Below the pieces are notes generated by a model. That model made no database searches. It worked only from the letters and a program-made list of their open reading frames with translations, and was not told where the DNA came from. Shown here in pieces: positions 17,130 to 26,103 of a DNA stretch of 64,000 nucleotides. Each line of letters starts with the position of its first letter. Position 1 is the first letter of the stretch. The position numbers and the translations under genes are program-made. The DNA comes from Verrucomicrobiota bacterium (GTDB lineage Bacteria > Verrucomicrobiota > Verrucomicrobiia > Limisphaerales > J093): contig JADJWF010000003.1 in assembly GCA_016716505.1 (NCBI GenBank), forward strand, positions 558,001 to 622,000, read 5' to 3'.

Positions 17130-19349
17130 TCAAGCCAGATTTGCTGGATCCACGTCAATGGTCAGCGTCAAATCGTCCGGGAGGGCAAATTCCTGCTGCA
17201 ACTGGTTCAGCTCCCGACTCAGGCGGGGCATCTGCCGGGTGCGCAGCATGATCTGGTACCGGTAGAAGGTCTCCGCCCGCAGCAGCGGCGCGGGGCCCGG
17301 ACCTGCGAGGATGAGGTTCTTCCAACCGGCCAGACGCCGCTCCAGTTCGCGCCGCAGATGTTCGACTGTGAACTTCACCTTGTCCTCGTTGCGGCCCTTC
17401 AAGGTCAGCAGTGCCACCCGGGTGTGCGGGGGATACTGAAGCTGCGCCCGAAACTCGATCTCCTGTTCGTAAAAGCCCACAAAGTCGTGCCGTCGCGCGT
17501 ACTGGATCGCCGGGTGAAACGGCGTGAACGATTGCACCACCACCTCCCCCTCGACATCCCCCCGCCCCGCCCGCCCCGCCACCTGGGTCAGCAGTTGGAA
17601 CGTTCGCTCGCCGGCGCGAAAGTCGGGCACGTGCAGCCCCATGTCGGCGTGGATGATGCCCACCAGCGTCACATTGGGGAAATGAAGCCCTTTGGCGATC
17701 ATTTGCGTGCCCACCAGGATGTCTATCTTGCCCGCCCGAAAATCACCGAGGATCCGGCGGTAGTCCTCCTTGCGCTGGAGCACGTCGGAATCCATTCGCT
17801 GAATCCGCGCATGGGGGAAGAGCTTCGCCAGGGTCTCCTCCACCCGCTGGGTGCCGATACCGGCATAGCGGATGGCGGGATGGCGGCATTTCGGATCGGG
17901 GCATCGCTCCGGGGCGGTCGCTTCGTAGCCGCAGATGTGACAGCAGAGGCGTTTCCTGGCCCGGTGAAACGTCAGCGCGATGCTGCAGTTCGGACAGCCA
18001 GCCACGTAGCCGCAGAGCGGGCATTGCAGGGACGTCGAGTAGCCGCGGCGATTGAGAAACAGAATCACCTGCTCCCGCTTTTCGAGCCGCGACTGGATGG
18101 CGTCCCGCAACCGCGGTGAGAAGATGGCCATCCCCTTGTCTTTTTGCGCCTCGGCCCGCAGGTCCACCACCCGCACCAGCGGCATTTTTTGATCGTCCAC
18201 CCGGGTCGGCAGTTCCAGCAGCGTGTACTTGCCCTGCTTTGCGTTGAAGTAACTCTCCATCGAGGGCGTGGCGGAACCGAGCACCACCACGGCGCCCTCG
18301 CGCTGGCCGCGCAGGACCGCGACATCCCGGGCGTGATAACGCGGGGCCTCCTCCTGCTTGTAAGAGTGCTCGTGCTCCTCGTCCACGATGATCAATCCCA
18401 GCGGTTCAACGGGCGCAAAGATCGCCGAACGCGCCCCGATCACGATCCGCGCCCGTCCCTGACGGATCTTGTGCCACTCGTCGTGTCGTTCGCCGGCCGA
18501 AAGGTGGCTGTGCAGCACCGCCACCAGCGTCCGCAACGGGCCCGCGCAGAACCGCGATTTGAACCGCTCGACCGTCTGGGGAGTCAGGGAAATCTCCGGC
18601 ACCAACACAATGGCTCCACGGCCGAGCTCCAGGCAGCGGCTGAGCGCCTGGAGATAAACCTCGGTCTTCCCGCTGCCTGTGACCCCGTGCAGGAGAAACG
18701 TGCCCGCCTTCGCCCCCGGCGCCATGGCAGCGGTGATCGCTGCCAACGCCCGGGACTGCTCGGCGTTCAGCTCCAGGGCGGTACTGGGCAGGAAGCGCTC
18801 GTGCGCATAGGGGTCCCGCTCGGAGACCTGCGGTGCAATCGTCACCAGTCCCTTGTCCTCCAGACGCCGCACGGTCTCGGCCGTCGAACCCGTGAGGCGG
18901 AGCAGCTCCTGCAATGAAATGTCCCGCCATTCCTCGATGACATTCCAGACCTCCGCCTGCCGTTTCGAGAGCTTGGGCAGTTCGCCCGTCGGGGGATGCG
19001 CCCGCACAAACAACCGCTCGCGCCAGCCCTCGTCCTCCCGTCGCACGGCCTCTGGCAAGACACTCTTGAGCGCCGTCTCGACCGGACAGCAGTAGTAATC
19101 GGCGATCCAGCGTGCCAGCTCGAGCACGCGCGGCGTGATGAGGCTCTGCTGGCCGACCACCTTGGTGATGGGCCGCAGATTCGTCTGCGGAGAATCCGAC
19201 AAGATCGCCGTGACGCATCCCATCACTTGGCGGGTGCCAAAAGGGACCTTGACCCGACTGCCCACCTGGACCTGCGCCTCGAGTTCGCCCGGCACGTGGT
19301 AATCGAACTCCTTGCGGAGCGCGATTTCGAGGGTGACCCGGGCGACCAT
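17130..19349 (-). CDS. priA: Primosomal replication protein N' (PriA helicase)
   Basis: DNA helicase of 739 residues that restarts stalled replication forks by loading the replicative helicase. Visible features are the N-terminal 3'-DNA-binding domain (VPFGTRQVMGCVTAI), Walker A GVTGSGKTEVYLQAL, the DEEH box in IVDEEHEHSYKQEEAPRYHARDV, and eight zinc-binding cysteines in paired CxxC motifs (CPLCGYVAGCPNC; CCHICGY; CPDPKC). Helicase motif V/VI is seen as GTQMIAKGLHFPNVTLVG and QVAGRAGRG. The frame is open to 19487, but homology begins MVARVTLEIALRKEFDYHVP, so I start at 19349. It is divergent from the rhomboid gene with about 95 bp between. Confidence 0.97.
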   Translation of the reverse strand: MVARVTLEIALRKEFDYHVPGELEAQVQVGSRVKVPFGTRQVMGCVTAILSDSPQTNLRPITKVVGQQSLITPRVLELARWIADYYCCPVETALKSVLPEAVRREDEGWRERLFVRAHPPTGELPKLSKRQAEVWNVIEEWRDISLQELLRLTGSTAETVRRLEDKGLVTIAPQVSERDPYAHERFLPSTALELNAEQSRALAAITAAMAPGAKAGTFLLHGVTGSGKTEVYLQALSRCLELGRGAIVLVPEISLTPQTVERFKSRFCAGPLRTLVAVLHSHLSAGERHDEWHKIRQGRARIVIGARSAIFAPVEPLGLIIVDEEHEHSYKQEEAPRYHARDVAVLRGQREGAVVVLGSATPSMESYFNAKQGKYTLLELPTRVDDQKMPLVRVVDLRAEAQKDKGMAIFSPRLRDAIQSRLEKREQVILFLNRRGYSTSLQCPLCGYVAGCPNCSIALTFHRARKRLCCHICGYEATAPERCPDPKCRHPAIRYAGIGTQRVEETLAKLFPHARIQRMDSDVLQRKEDYRRILGDFRAGKIDILVGTQMIAKGLHFPNVTLVGIIHADMGLHVPDFRAGERTFQLLTQVAGRAGRGDVEGEVVVQSFTPFHPAIQYARRHDFVGFYEQEIEFRAQLQYPPHTRVALLTLKGRNEDKVKFTVEHLRRELERRLAGWKNLILAGPGPAPLLRAETFYRYQIMLRTRQMPRLSRELNQLQQEFALPDDLTLTIDVDPANLA

Positions 19350-19444
19350 GACGGACCAAGCGTCGGCCACCGGCGGCGTCAGCGTCAAGGCAGGCTGGGC
19401 TGGACAAGGGTGCTTTCCGGGTCTCCCGAAAGCCGCTTGCACCG

Positions 19445-20356
19445 ATGCCGGTTGGCACGGACCTTCGTCCCGTGAGTGTTCCGACACCCTTGGCCATCAT
19501 CCACGCCGGCAATCAACGCCAGGCAATGGACTGGAGTCTGGTGCTCACGAGTCAGGGGATTGAGGTCGTGATTGAAGAACTGCCGGAGCATGGCTGGGTA
19601 TTGCTCGTGCCGCCGGAGGATCACGCGAGAGCGGCGCGCGCCATCGCCCTCTACTGCCACGAGAATCGCCGCTGGGGCTGGCGCCAGACCCTGAGCCTGC
19701 CGGAGTTCACCTTCCACTGGGGGGTCCTGTTTTGGTGCCTTGGCCTGATTTTCTTCCACTGGCTGGGCGAAGGATGGGCGGGGCGGCTCGAACAGGCCGG
19801 GGCGATGAACGACCGGGTGGCGGCCACCGGCCAGTGGTGGCGGGTGTTCACTGCGCAGTGCCTGCACGCGGACGTGGGCCACCTCGCCGCCAACGCGAGC
19901 ACCGGCTTCCTCCTCCTTGGCCTGGCGATGGCCCGGTTCGGTCCCGGGCCGGCGATGCTGGGTGTCTTGCTGGCTGGGGCGCTCGGCAACGTGGCCAGCC
20001 ACTTCATTCATACGCAACGCTACGTCGGCCTTGGCGCCTCGGGCATGGTAATGGGCGCGCTCGGAATGCTCGCTGCCCAGTGGGTCGGAGTACTCCGACA
20101 TCAACCCCACGCCTGGCGGCTCGTTTTGGGGAGTTTCGCCGGCGGTGCCTTCTTGTTCATCTTTACCGGCCTCAACCCGGCCAGTGACGTCGTGGCGCAC
20201 ACGGGAGGCTTCCTCGCCGGTCTGGGGCTTGGCGCCGGTTTGTCGTGGTTGCCCGAGCGGTGGCTGAAGGCCGCGTGGTTTGGGCACCTCTGCGGTGCGC
20301 TCGCGCTGATGGTGCTTGCCACGGCGTGGGCACTGGCGCTATCCGGCTGGTCGTGA
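19445..20356 (+). CDS. Rhomboid family intramembrane serine protease with N-terminal extension
   Basis: Protein of about 303 residues. An N-terminal soluble part (PLAIIHAGNQRQAMDWSLVL ... EDHARAARAIALY, about 12-70) looks like a small DUF2007-type domain. Six or seven membrane segments follow. HADVGHLAANAS supplies the oxyanion asparagine region, GLGASGMVMGALG the catalytic serine (S199), and DVVAHTGGFLAGLGLG the catalytic histidine (H252). Rhomboids cleave membrane-anchored substrates within the bilayer. A GTG 27 nt downstream is an alternative start. The stop codon overlaps the GTG start of the next gene (GTGA), linking it to a secreted cysteine-peptidase-like lipoprotein. Confidence 0.9.
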   Translation: MPVGTDLRPVSVPTPLAIIHAGNQRQAMDWSLVLTSQGIEVVIEELPEHGWVLLVPPEDHARAARAIALYCHENRRWGWRQTLSLPEFTFHWGVLFWCLGLIFFHWLGEGWAGRLEQAGAMNDRVAATGQWWRVFTAQCLHADVGHLAANASTGFLLLGLAMARFGPGPAMLGVLLAGALGNVASHFIHTQRYVGLGASGMVMGALGMLAAQWVGVLRHQPHAWRLVLGSFAGGAFLFIFTGLNPASDVVAHTGGFLAGLGLGAGLSWLPERWLKAAWFGHLCGALALMVLATAWALALSGWS

Positions 20357-21405
20357 AAGCGACGTTTGCATTCTGGCGGCTGGGAATTCTGGGGATCGTG
20401 CTGGCCGGCTGCCTTTCCGGACAGGCAGCGGCCCCGCGGGGAATCGAGTTCAAGTCGTGGAGCAGCTTCCATTCGTGGAAACGAAGCTTCGGTCCGAACG
20501 GCGAATTGATCCTCACCTCACCAGTGGTGCGCACGACCATCGCGTGGGATGAATTGATCGCGTCGTGGAACGCTTCCACGCCCGGGGGCACCGGCCTGCG
20601 CGTTGAGGCCCGGGCTCTTTATCCGGATCGCGAGACCAAGTGGTACTCGCTCGGCCTGTGGTCTGAGGAAGGCCGGCGGTTTCCCCGCACGAGCGTCCGC
20701 AATCAGAAGGACGCCGATGGCGACGTGGCAACGGACATTCTGCGCCTGACCAAACCCGCCCGGCGCGTTCAGGTGCGCGTGGCGCTGGTGCCGAATGGCT
20801 GGGAAAAACCCTCGCTGCGCTTCGTGGCCATTTCGTTGTGGGGCCGGGAGGCGACGCAACCACAACTGCCGCCGGACCGCCGCGCTTGGGGCGTGACTCT
20901 GGACGTGCCCAACTTCCTGCAGGGCGACTACCCCGGTGGTCAGGACTCCTGGTGCAGCCCCACGAGCACGGCCATGGTGCTGGCGTACTGGAGTCGCGAA
21001 CGGAAGCGCCCGGATTGGGCGCGGTCCGTGCCTGAAGTCGCTGCCGGCGTGATGGACCCCGCCTGGCCGGGCACGGGCAACTGGTCGTTCAACGTGGCTT
21101 ACGCGGGCGCCATTCCTGGCATCCGGGCGTATGTCACCCGTTTTTCCGATTTGTCCGAAGTGGAGGCGCACATCGCAAGGGGCGTGCCGGTGATCGTGTC
21201 ACTCAACTACGATGTTCTCCGTCAGAAGGCGCCCGGGCGGGACGCGGGTCACCTCATGGTGGTGGTGGGTTTCACCGGTGCGGGCGACCCGATCCTCAAT
21301 GATCCCGGCAGTCGCGAGAACCAACGGCGAGCCTACGCTCGCCTGGACTTCATCAAAGCGTGGGACCATTCCCGCCGGACCGTGTACCTGATCCGGCCCC
21401 ATTAA
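20353..21405 (+). CDS. C39-like cysteine peptidase, lipoprotein
   Basis: Protein of 350 residues with a lipobox (GIVLAGCLSGQ) that predicts a lipid-anchored exported protein. The N-terminal half is a beta-rich region (about 20-190). The C-terminal half is a papain-like peptidase C39 fold: catalytic Cys in GGQDSWCSPTSTAMVLAYW (C201), His in DAGHLMVVVGFTG (H300), and Asn/Asp in DPILNDPGS. The start is the GTG overlapping the rhomboid stop; no better start exists near the hydrophobic segment. Coupling to the rhomboid suggests a common proteolytic pathway at the envelope. It is convergent with alanine dehydrogenase, 82 bp apart. Confidence 0.85.
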   Translation: MKATFAFWRLGILGIVLAGCLSGQAAAPRGIEFKSWSSFHSWKRSFGPNGELILTSPVVRTTIAWDELIASWNASTPGGTGLRVEARALYPDRETKWYSLGLWSEEGRRFPRTSVRNQKDADGDVATDILRLTKPARRVQVRVALVPNGWEKPSLRFVAISLWGREATQPQLPPDRRAWGVTLDVPNFLQGDYPGGQDSWCSPTSTAMVLAYWSRERKRPDWARSVPEVAAGVMDPAWPGTGNWSFNVAYAGAIPGIRAYVTRFSDLSEVEAHIARGVPVIVSLNYDVLRQKAPGRDAGHLMVVVGFTGAGDPILNDPGSRENQRRAYARLDFIKAWDHSRRTVYLIRPH

Positions 21406-21487
21406 GGCGCCGACCGCCCGCGGCGTGGCAGGTACCCGGCTGAGCGCGGGAGCATCCGGCGCAACGGCGCGCCAGCCCGCCTCGGAT

Positions 21488-22591
21488 CTACCCGATCGCG
21501 GGCGGTTGATACGGCAGGCCGTGCGCTTCGGCGACTGCCCGGCAGGTGACGCGGCCGGCCTGCACGTTGATCCCTGAGACCAGTTCCGGGTGGCGCCGGC
21601 ACGCTCCCACCAGCCCGTGATCGGCAAGGGCCTCGACGTACGGGTAAGTCACGTTGGTCAACGCCTGCGTGGCGGTGCGGGCGTAGGCCCCGGGCATGTT
21701 GGCCACGCAGTAGTGCACCACCCCTTCCTCAACAAACGCCGGGTCGTCGTGGGTGGTCGGGCGCGAAGTTTCGGCGCAGCCGCCCTGGTCAATTGCAATG
21801 TCCACCAACACGCTCCCGGGCCGCATCCGGCGCAGCATCTCGCGGCGGATCAGTTTCGGCGCCTTCGCTCCGGGCACGAGCACCGCACCCACCAACAGGT
21901 CCACGTTGGGCAACAGATCCATGAGATGCGACTCGCTGGAATACAACGTGTGCGCGGTGTGAAGCGTGATGTCCAGAAACCGCATCCGCTCGAGGTCCAC
22001 CTCCAGAATGGTTACGTCCGCCCCGAGCCCGGTGGCCGTGCGCGCCGCATTGATTCCCGACGTGCCGCCGCCGAGGACCACCACCCGCCCCGGCAGCACG
22101 CCCGGCACCCCTCCCAGCAGAGTGCCGCTGCCCCCGCAATGCTTCGCGAGAAAGTACGCTCCGACGTAAATGGACATGCGCCCCGCGATCTCGCTCATCG
22201 GCTCCAACAGCGGCAAACGCCCCTTCACCTCCACCGTCTCGTAGGCGACCCCGGTCGCCCCGGAAGCCAGCAGGCCCTCGGTCTGGGCGCGGTCGGGCGC
22301 GAGGTGCAGATACGTGAACAGCACGTGACCCGGTCGCAGCAACCCGAACTCCGACGGCTGCGGCTCCTTGACCTTCACGATGAGTTCCGCGCGGTCAAAC
22401 ACCTCCCGATGGTCGTCCACCAGGGCGGCCCCCGCAGCGCGGTAGTCTTCGTCCGGAAAGCCCGCGCCAACCCCGGCCCCCCGCTCGACCAGCACCTGGT
22501 GTCCCCGGCGGACCAACTGGTACGCCGCGGACGGCAACAACCCGACACGGAACTCCTTCGCCTTAATCTCCCTGGGAACACCGATAATCAT
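21488..22591 (-). CDS. ald: Alanine dehydrogenase
   Basis: NAD-dependent enzyme of 367 residues that interconverts L-alanine and pyruvate plus ammonia in the cytoplasm. The start MIIGVPREIKAKEFRVGL is the family signature. KVKEPQ holds the substrate lysine region, and THLHLA-type TYLHLAPD and EPMSEIAGRMS follow. The Rossmann glycine motif is VVVLGGGTSGINAA. The end of the catalytic domain shows VSGINVQAGRVTCRAVAEAHG. The length is normal for the family. It is the last gene before a 542-bp non-coding stretch and appears monocistronic. Confidence 0.97.
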   Translation of the reverse strand: MIIGVPREIKAKEFRVGLLPSAAYQLVRRGHQVLVERGAGVGAGFPDEDYRAAGAALVDDHREVFDRAELIVKVKEPQPSEFGLLRPGHVLFTYLHLAPDRAQTEGLLASGATGVAYETVEVKGRLPLLEPMSEIAGRMSIYVGAYFLAKHCGGSGTLLGGVPGVLPGRVVVLGGGTSGINAARTATGLGADVTILEVDLERMRFLDITLHTAHTLYSSESHLMDLLPNVDLLVGAVLVPGAKAPKLIRREMLRRMRPGSVLVDIAIDQGGCAETSRPTTHDDPAFVEEGVVHYCVANMPGAYARTATQALTNVTYPYVEALADHGLVGACRRHPELVSGINVQAGRVTCRAVAEAHGLPYQPPAIG

Positions 22592-23133
22592 GGGCGGGAA
22601 ACTGAACCTGAGAACTTGGCCCTCCGCTCTCGAGCCGGCGGAACCAACCGCCAGTTTTGAATTGCCTCACCGCTGAAACCGTGAGCGGGCCACCGACGGG
22701 ATGGTTACCCGGCTTCAGCGAGTCATGGCGTAGCGGACGACACACTTAACGGCACCCTAATCCATCTTGGAAAAAGGGCCACCCTGAACCGAAACTCTTT
22801 CGCACGGAGGGCGCATCCAGGTTTCTTGCCGGGTTGAAAGCGGAAGCGCAGTGCGCGACGACCACGGTGCCCGAGAGCTTCCAATCGAGCAGGGACGAAT
22901 CTCTCGCCCGGCTCCAGAGCGATGCCTGGGTGAAACGGCGGAAGTACTGGCGGTAGATTGCCCCGTCCGGGACCGCTGCCGATGGGCTCTCCCACCCCTG
23001 CCCGCTGGGCCAGCACGGCCGACCATCCGGTTTGAGCCGGAGGCCAACGAGGCGTAAAAGGACTCTCAATTCTGCGAAGTCTCGACTCTGCCTCACCCAA
23101 GAATGACTGAAGGACTTCGGTCCTTCCGAGAGG
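22592..23133. other. 542-bp intergenic stretch without a convincing gene
   Basis: Between alanine dehydrogenase and the GH99-like gene. Short frames exist on the minus strand (22746-23096), but they overlap one another, lack a ribosome site and show no family motif. The best reading is a decayed sequence or dispersed repeat. A hairpin at 23109-23126 is listed separately. Confidence 0.5.
23109..23126 (-). terminator. Hairpin terminator candidate after the GH99-like gene
   Basis: A perfect 7-bp stem (GAAGGAC / GTCCTTC) closes a 4-nt TTCG loop on the plus strand. It begins 8 bp beyond the stop of the GH99-like gene (23134) in that gene's direction. A weak T-containing stretch follows. It may equally be an isolated copy of the short palindromes seen elsewhere in the window. 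Confidence 0.45.
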
Positions 23134-24888
23134 TTAGTCCGCCGTGTACCGGAATCTGAACCGACCTTCCGGGGCAGCGTCCCCGTTGAGGTAGAAGTCG
23201 AGGATGTTGCCGGGCTCTTGCGGGTGGTCCACCCACTTGAAATCGAAAACCAGGCGCTCGCCGGGCGAATCCCAACCGAGCGCCGACCGCGGAATCGCCA
23301 GGTGAAGATTCGGCCCCTCCATCCGGAACCTCAGCCGCAGTACCCGGTCCCAACCCCAGCCGCGGGTATGGCGCTCCAGCCACGTCGCCTCCCCGCCCTC
23401 GCGCACCCGGTTCACGATGAAGTCGTAGCCCTCCCAGCCGGTCGCGTCATTCTGGTCAGCGTCAATCAGCAGCCACATCCAGTTCGGGTCTGTGGCCGGC
23501 GTCAGGTTTGTCCGGGTTTGCACGTGGAAATACACGTTCCCGCTGTCCCGGGCGACCTGGCACCGGACAATGTCGTTCCGGCCCGACCGGTTGGCATAAC
23601 GCAAACCCAGGACCCCCCGGTGATCGCGCGGCGCCGTGTCACCGACCGCGTCGGCATAAACCGGCAGCACGTCGCGCCACTGATCGAAGCCCGCGTCCAG
23701 GTGAATGGTTTTGGGTCCGGACGCCGCCGGCAACAGGGGCGCGCCTTTGAGGCGGCGGACATTCGCCACCAACTGAAGGTAGTAGTTGTCGCCGTGACCG
23801 TCGCGCATGGGCTCGATGTCGCGACTGAACTCCTGGTCCAGTTGATCCACGAAGACCAAGGGGCCGTCGGGCTTGCCCCAACGGCCGGCAACCCACTCGT
23901 TCCAACCCGTTACCATCGTGAACGGCGCCCCGAGTTCGAAGGCCCTCCCCCACTGCTCTTGAAAATTATGTCCCCAATTGACTGCGTCCGAGGCGGGATC
24001 GGTCCGACCGGCGCGGAAGCTCCGCCCGCGGGCGTCACCGTCGCTCATGTTGGTCACGCGGCCATCGGATTGGCGCAGGTTTTGGGCGACCGATACGTTC
24101 ACCTGCTCGGGCCGCGAGGGATCGTCGGTAAAGCCATACGGTTGCGGATAGGTGGCTTCCCAGTGCCAGGCGTAAGCGGTGTTGGTCATGGCAAACGGCC
24201 AGTGGGCTCGCCGCAGGGTGAAGAACTCTCTCCACTCGGGACGCGCCTCGGCGAGATCGCACAGCAGGAGCGGCTTGCCCAGCCAGTTGAACCACAGCGA
24301 CCGGTGGCGGCCGGGATGGTACAGCTCGCGGTAGAGGCGTTCCGCCGTGTCAGCGGCGGCGGTGTTGACCATGAAGGCAATCTGCGGCGTCCGCCCTCTG
24401 GCGCGCCGGACCTCCTCGAACGTGGCACACAAGGCGAGGTAAACATCCCGGTACGTTTGGGCGTTGGTCGCGTCGAAGATCAGCGCGTCCACCCCGGCGT
24501 CAGCCAGCCATTGCGCGTGGCGGCGCAGCACCCACGGATCATCGTTGGCGTAATAACCCACCAGCGGTTCCGCCCAAAAGTGATAGACCCCGATTGGCCC
24601 CCACAACGGGGAATCGGGCTTCTCAAGCGCCCGCGGGTCGGCCGCCAGTATCTTCGCGACATCGTAGGGCTGTCCGTCGGGCCGACCGACGCGGACCTCT
24701 GTGCTCTGCCACAGAAAGTAGAAGATGCCGACGAAGCGATTGGTGCGGGGCGCGCCCACGTCGGTTGCGGTGGGCACCGCGCGACCCAGGCCGTCGGTGG
24801 CGGGCCAGGGCGAGCCGGGGTTGAATTCACCGGCCAGAAGCCGGAGGGCAACGATCAAACCAATCAGGGTGCCGACGGGACGCTTCAT
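23134..24888 (-). CDS. Secreted GH99/GH71-like glycosidase with C-terminal beta domain
   Basis: Protein of 584 residues with an N-terminal export segment (MKRPVGTLIGLIVALRLLAG). The middle (about 45-380) resembles the GH99-like/WbsX and GH71 barrel: GIFYFLWQ near the start, GVYHFWAEPLVGYY, WLADAGVDALIFDATNA, and FTMVTGWNEWVAGRW with likely acidic catalytic residues. The C-terminal part (about 430-584: VYFHVQTRTNLTP ... LLIDADQNDATGWEGYDF) resembles a carbohydrate-binding DOMON/CBM9-like module. It probably acts on a polysaccharide outside the cytoplasm. I chose the ATG at 24888 because the upstream extension in frame has no signal-like features. The IS5 element lies just upstream, 140-180 bp away. 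Confidence 0.75.
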   Translation of the reverse strand: MKRPVGTLIGLIVALRLLAGEFNPGSPWPATDGLGRAVPTATDVGAPRTNRFVGIFYFLWQSTEVRVGRPDGQPYDVAKILAADPRALEKPDSPLWGPIGVYHFWAEPLVGYYANDDPWVLRRHAQWLADAGVDALIFDATNAQTYRDVYLALCATFEEVRRARGRTPQIAFMVNTAAADTAERLYRELYHPGRHRSLWFNWLGKPLLLCDLAEARPEWREFFTLRRAHWPFAMTNTAYAWHWEATYPQPYGFTDDPSRPEQVNVSVAQNLRQSDGRVTNMSDGDARGRSFRAGRTDPASDAVNWGHNFQEQWGRAFELGAPFTMVTGWNEWVAGRWGKPDGPLVFVDQLDQEFSRDIEPMRDGHGDNYYLQLVANVRRLKGAPLLPAASGPKTIHLDAGFDQWRDVLPVYADAVGDTAPRDHRGVLGLRYANRSGRNDIVRCQVARDSGNVYFHVQTRTNLTPATDPNWMWLLIDADQNDATGWEGYDFIVNRVREGGEATWLERHTRGWGWDRVLRLRFRMEGPNLHLAIPRSALGWDSPGERLVFDFKWVDHPQEPGNILDFYLNGDAAPEGRFRFRYTAD

Positions 24889-25031
24889 GTGTTGCAGGCA
24901 TCCTACCGGGGGAAACAGCCGCCGCGAAGCCCGATTCGCCACGCCACCGTTGTGACCGCCAGTCCCCAAGACGATTTGCCGAGCGCGAAGCGCGGGGGTG
25001 CCTCGCCTCCGGTCCGGCTCCGATGCGACTG

Positions 25032-25938
25032 AGTGCCTGTCTGAAAAATCAAAAGGACCCAATGTTCATGCGGGTCGGCGGAGCATGAGGCGGATCATGG
25101 CGAGGTAAATCCAACCGGCAGCGGACGCGGTGGTTGGTTCGTGATCGCGCACCAGGCGAAGGCTGTGCCTCCGCCAGCCAAAGGTGCGCTCGACGACCCA
25201 ACGCCTGGGGAGCACCTGGAAGCCGGGCTTTTCGGCGAGCCGCTTGACCCCTTCCCCCACCAATTTGGGGTGCTGGGTCTGCCCCCAGGCGGCGAAGTCC
25301 GGCCCGTTGAAGCCGCCGTCCACCCAGAGTCTGCGCCGTGGGGGATAGTCGGCCAGGCCGGTGGCCAGCAGGGAGCGGGCGCCTTGGCGTTCGGGACCGT
25401 TGGCGGGTTCGAGCGTGACGCCCAGCAGCAGGCCCACCGTGTCTGCGAGCAGGAAACGCTGGCGGCCCTTGGTTTTCCTGGCGGCATCGTCGCCGACGGC
25501 CCCGCCGTGGGTGCTGGCACGGACGGACTGACGGTCGAGGCAGGCGGCCGTGGGTTGCCCCTGTTGGCCGAGGAACCGCCGCACCAGGGCGCGGAGGCGC
25601 TGGCTGAGCCGGGCCAGCAGGCCATTGCGGGTCCACTGGCGCCAGTGATGATAGACGATCTGCCACGGCGGGAAGTTCTTGGGCAGGAGCCTCCAATGGC
25701 CACCGGATTTGACCAAGTAGAGGATGGCGTTGAAGACCTCGTGCAGGGCGGTGCGCGGGCAACCGCGCTGCTGGGCAGCGGGCAGGAAGCGGCGCAGCCG
25801 GCGCCGTTGGTCGTGCGTGAGATCCGTCTGGTAGGTGGCGATTTTCATCGCCTGACCCGCGCTGCCGCGAATGAAAGCCGTGAGAGTTGCGGGTCAAATC
25901 AAGCGTGTTGTGCAGTTTTCATTTTTCGGACAGGTGCT
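25032..25938 (-). mobile_element. IS5-family insertion sequence
   Basis: An element of about 907 bp with imperfect terminal inverted repeats. The left end reads AGTGCCTGTCTGAAAAATCA and the right end, reversed, AGCACCTGTCCGAAAAATGA; 19 of the first 23 positions match. One transposase gene fills it. I see no target duplication immediately outside the ends, so the boundaries are uncertain by a few bases. It sits at the left edge of the defence island. Confidence 0.85.
25066..25848 (-). CDS. IS5-family transposase
   Basis: DDE transposase of 260 residues. The N-terminal DUF4096-type region reads LTHDQRRRLRRFLPAAQQRG and LVKSGGHWRLLPKNFPPW. Likely catalytic residues are D in ACLDRQSVRAS, D in WVDGGFNGPDF and E in VVERTFGWRRHS, in the order D-D-E. 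It is a single uninterrupted frame, whereas many relatives in this family need a frameshift between two frames, so it could be active. A smaller overlapping frame on the same strand (25095-25703) is a shadow. Confidence 0.93.
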   Translation of the reverse strand: MKIATYQTDLTHDQRRRLRRFLPAAQQRGCPRTALHEVFNAILYLVKSGGHWRLLPKNFPPWQIVYHHWRQWTRNGLLARLSQRLRALVRRFLGQQGQPTAACLDRQSVRASTHGGAVGDDAARKTKGRQRFLLADTVGLLLGVTLEPANGPERQGARSLLATGLADYPPRRRLWVDGGFNGPDFAAWGQTQHPKLVGEGVKRLAEKPGFQVLPRRWVVERTFGWRRHSLRLVRDHEPTTASAAGWIYLAMIRLMLRRPA

Positions 25939-26103
25939 TAACCCGCCTCACGAAAACGACCACCTGGAAGCGAAGTCGTCCCCTTGGGACACGCTCCTGA
26001 TAAGCCTCGCAAGCTGACCGTGATGCGTTGCACCGGGCAGTAGCCGCTCGCGCTTCGGGCCGGTTTCTGGTGCCAAGTATTTGTAGAGCACCGGCATCCT
26101 GTC

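Noticed and set aside
22746..23096. 116-codon frame in the gap after alanine dehydrogenase
   Set aside because: No ribosome site, competing frames of similar length on the same strand, and no recognisable motif.
25095..25703. Second transposase frame within the IS
   Set aside because: The 260-residue frame already has all D-D-E blocks; this overlapping frame has none and is a shadow.
25965..25974. TGGAAGCGAA occurs both here and beside the tRNA-Gly at 41762-41771, a possible attachment repeat
   Set aside because: Ten bases only, outside the tRNA itself, and not extended on either side; chance is likely.
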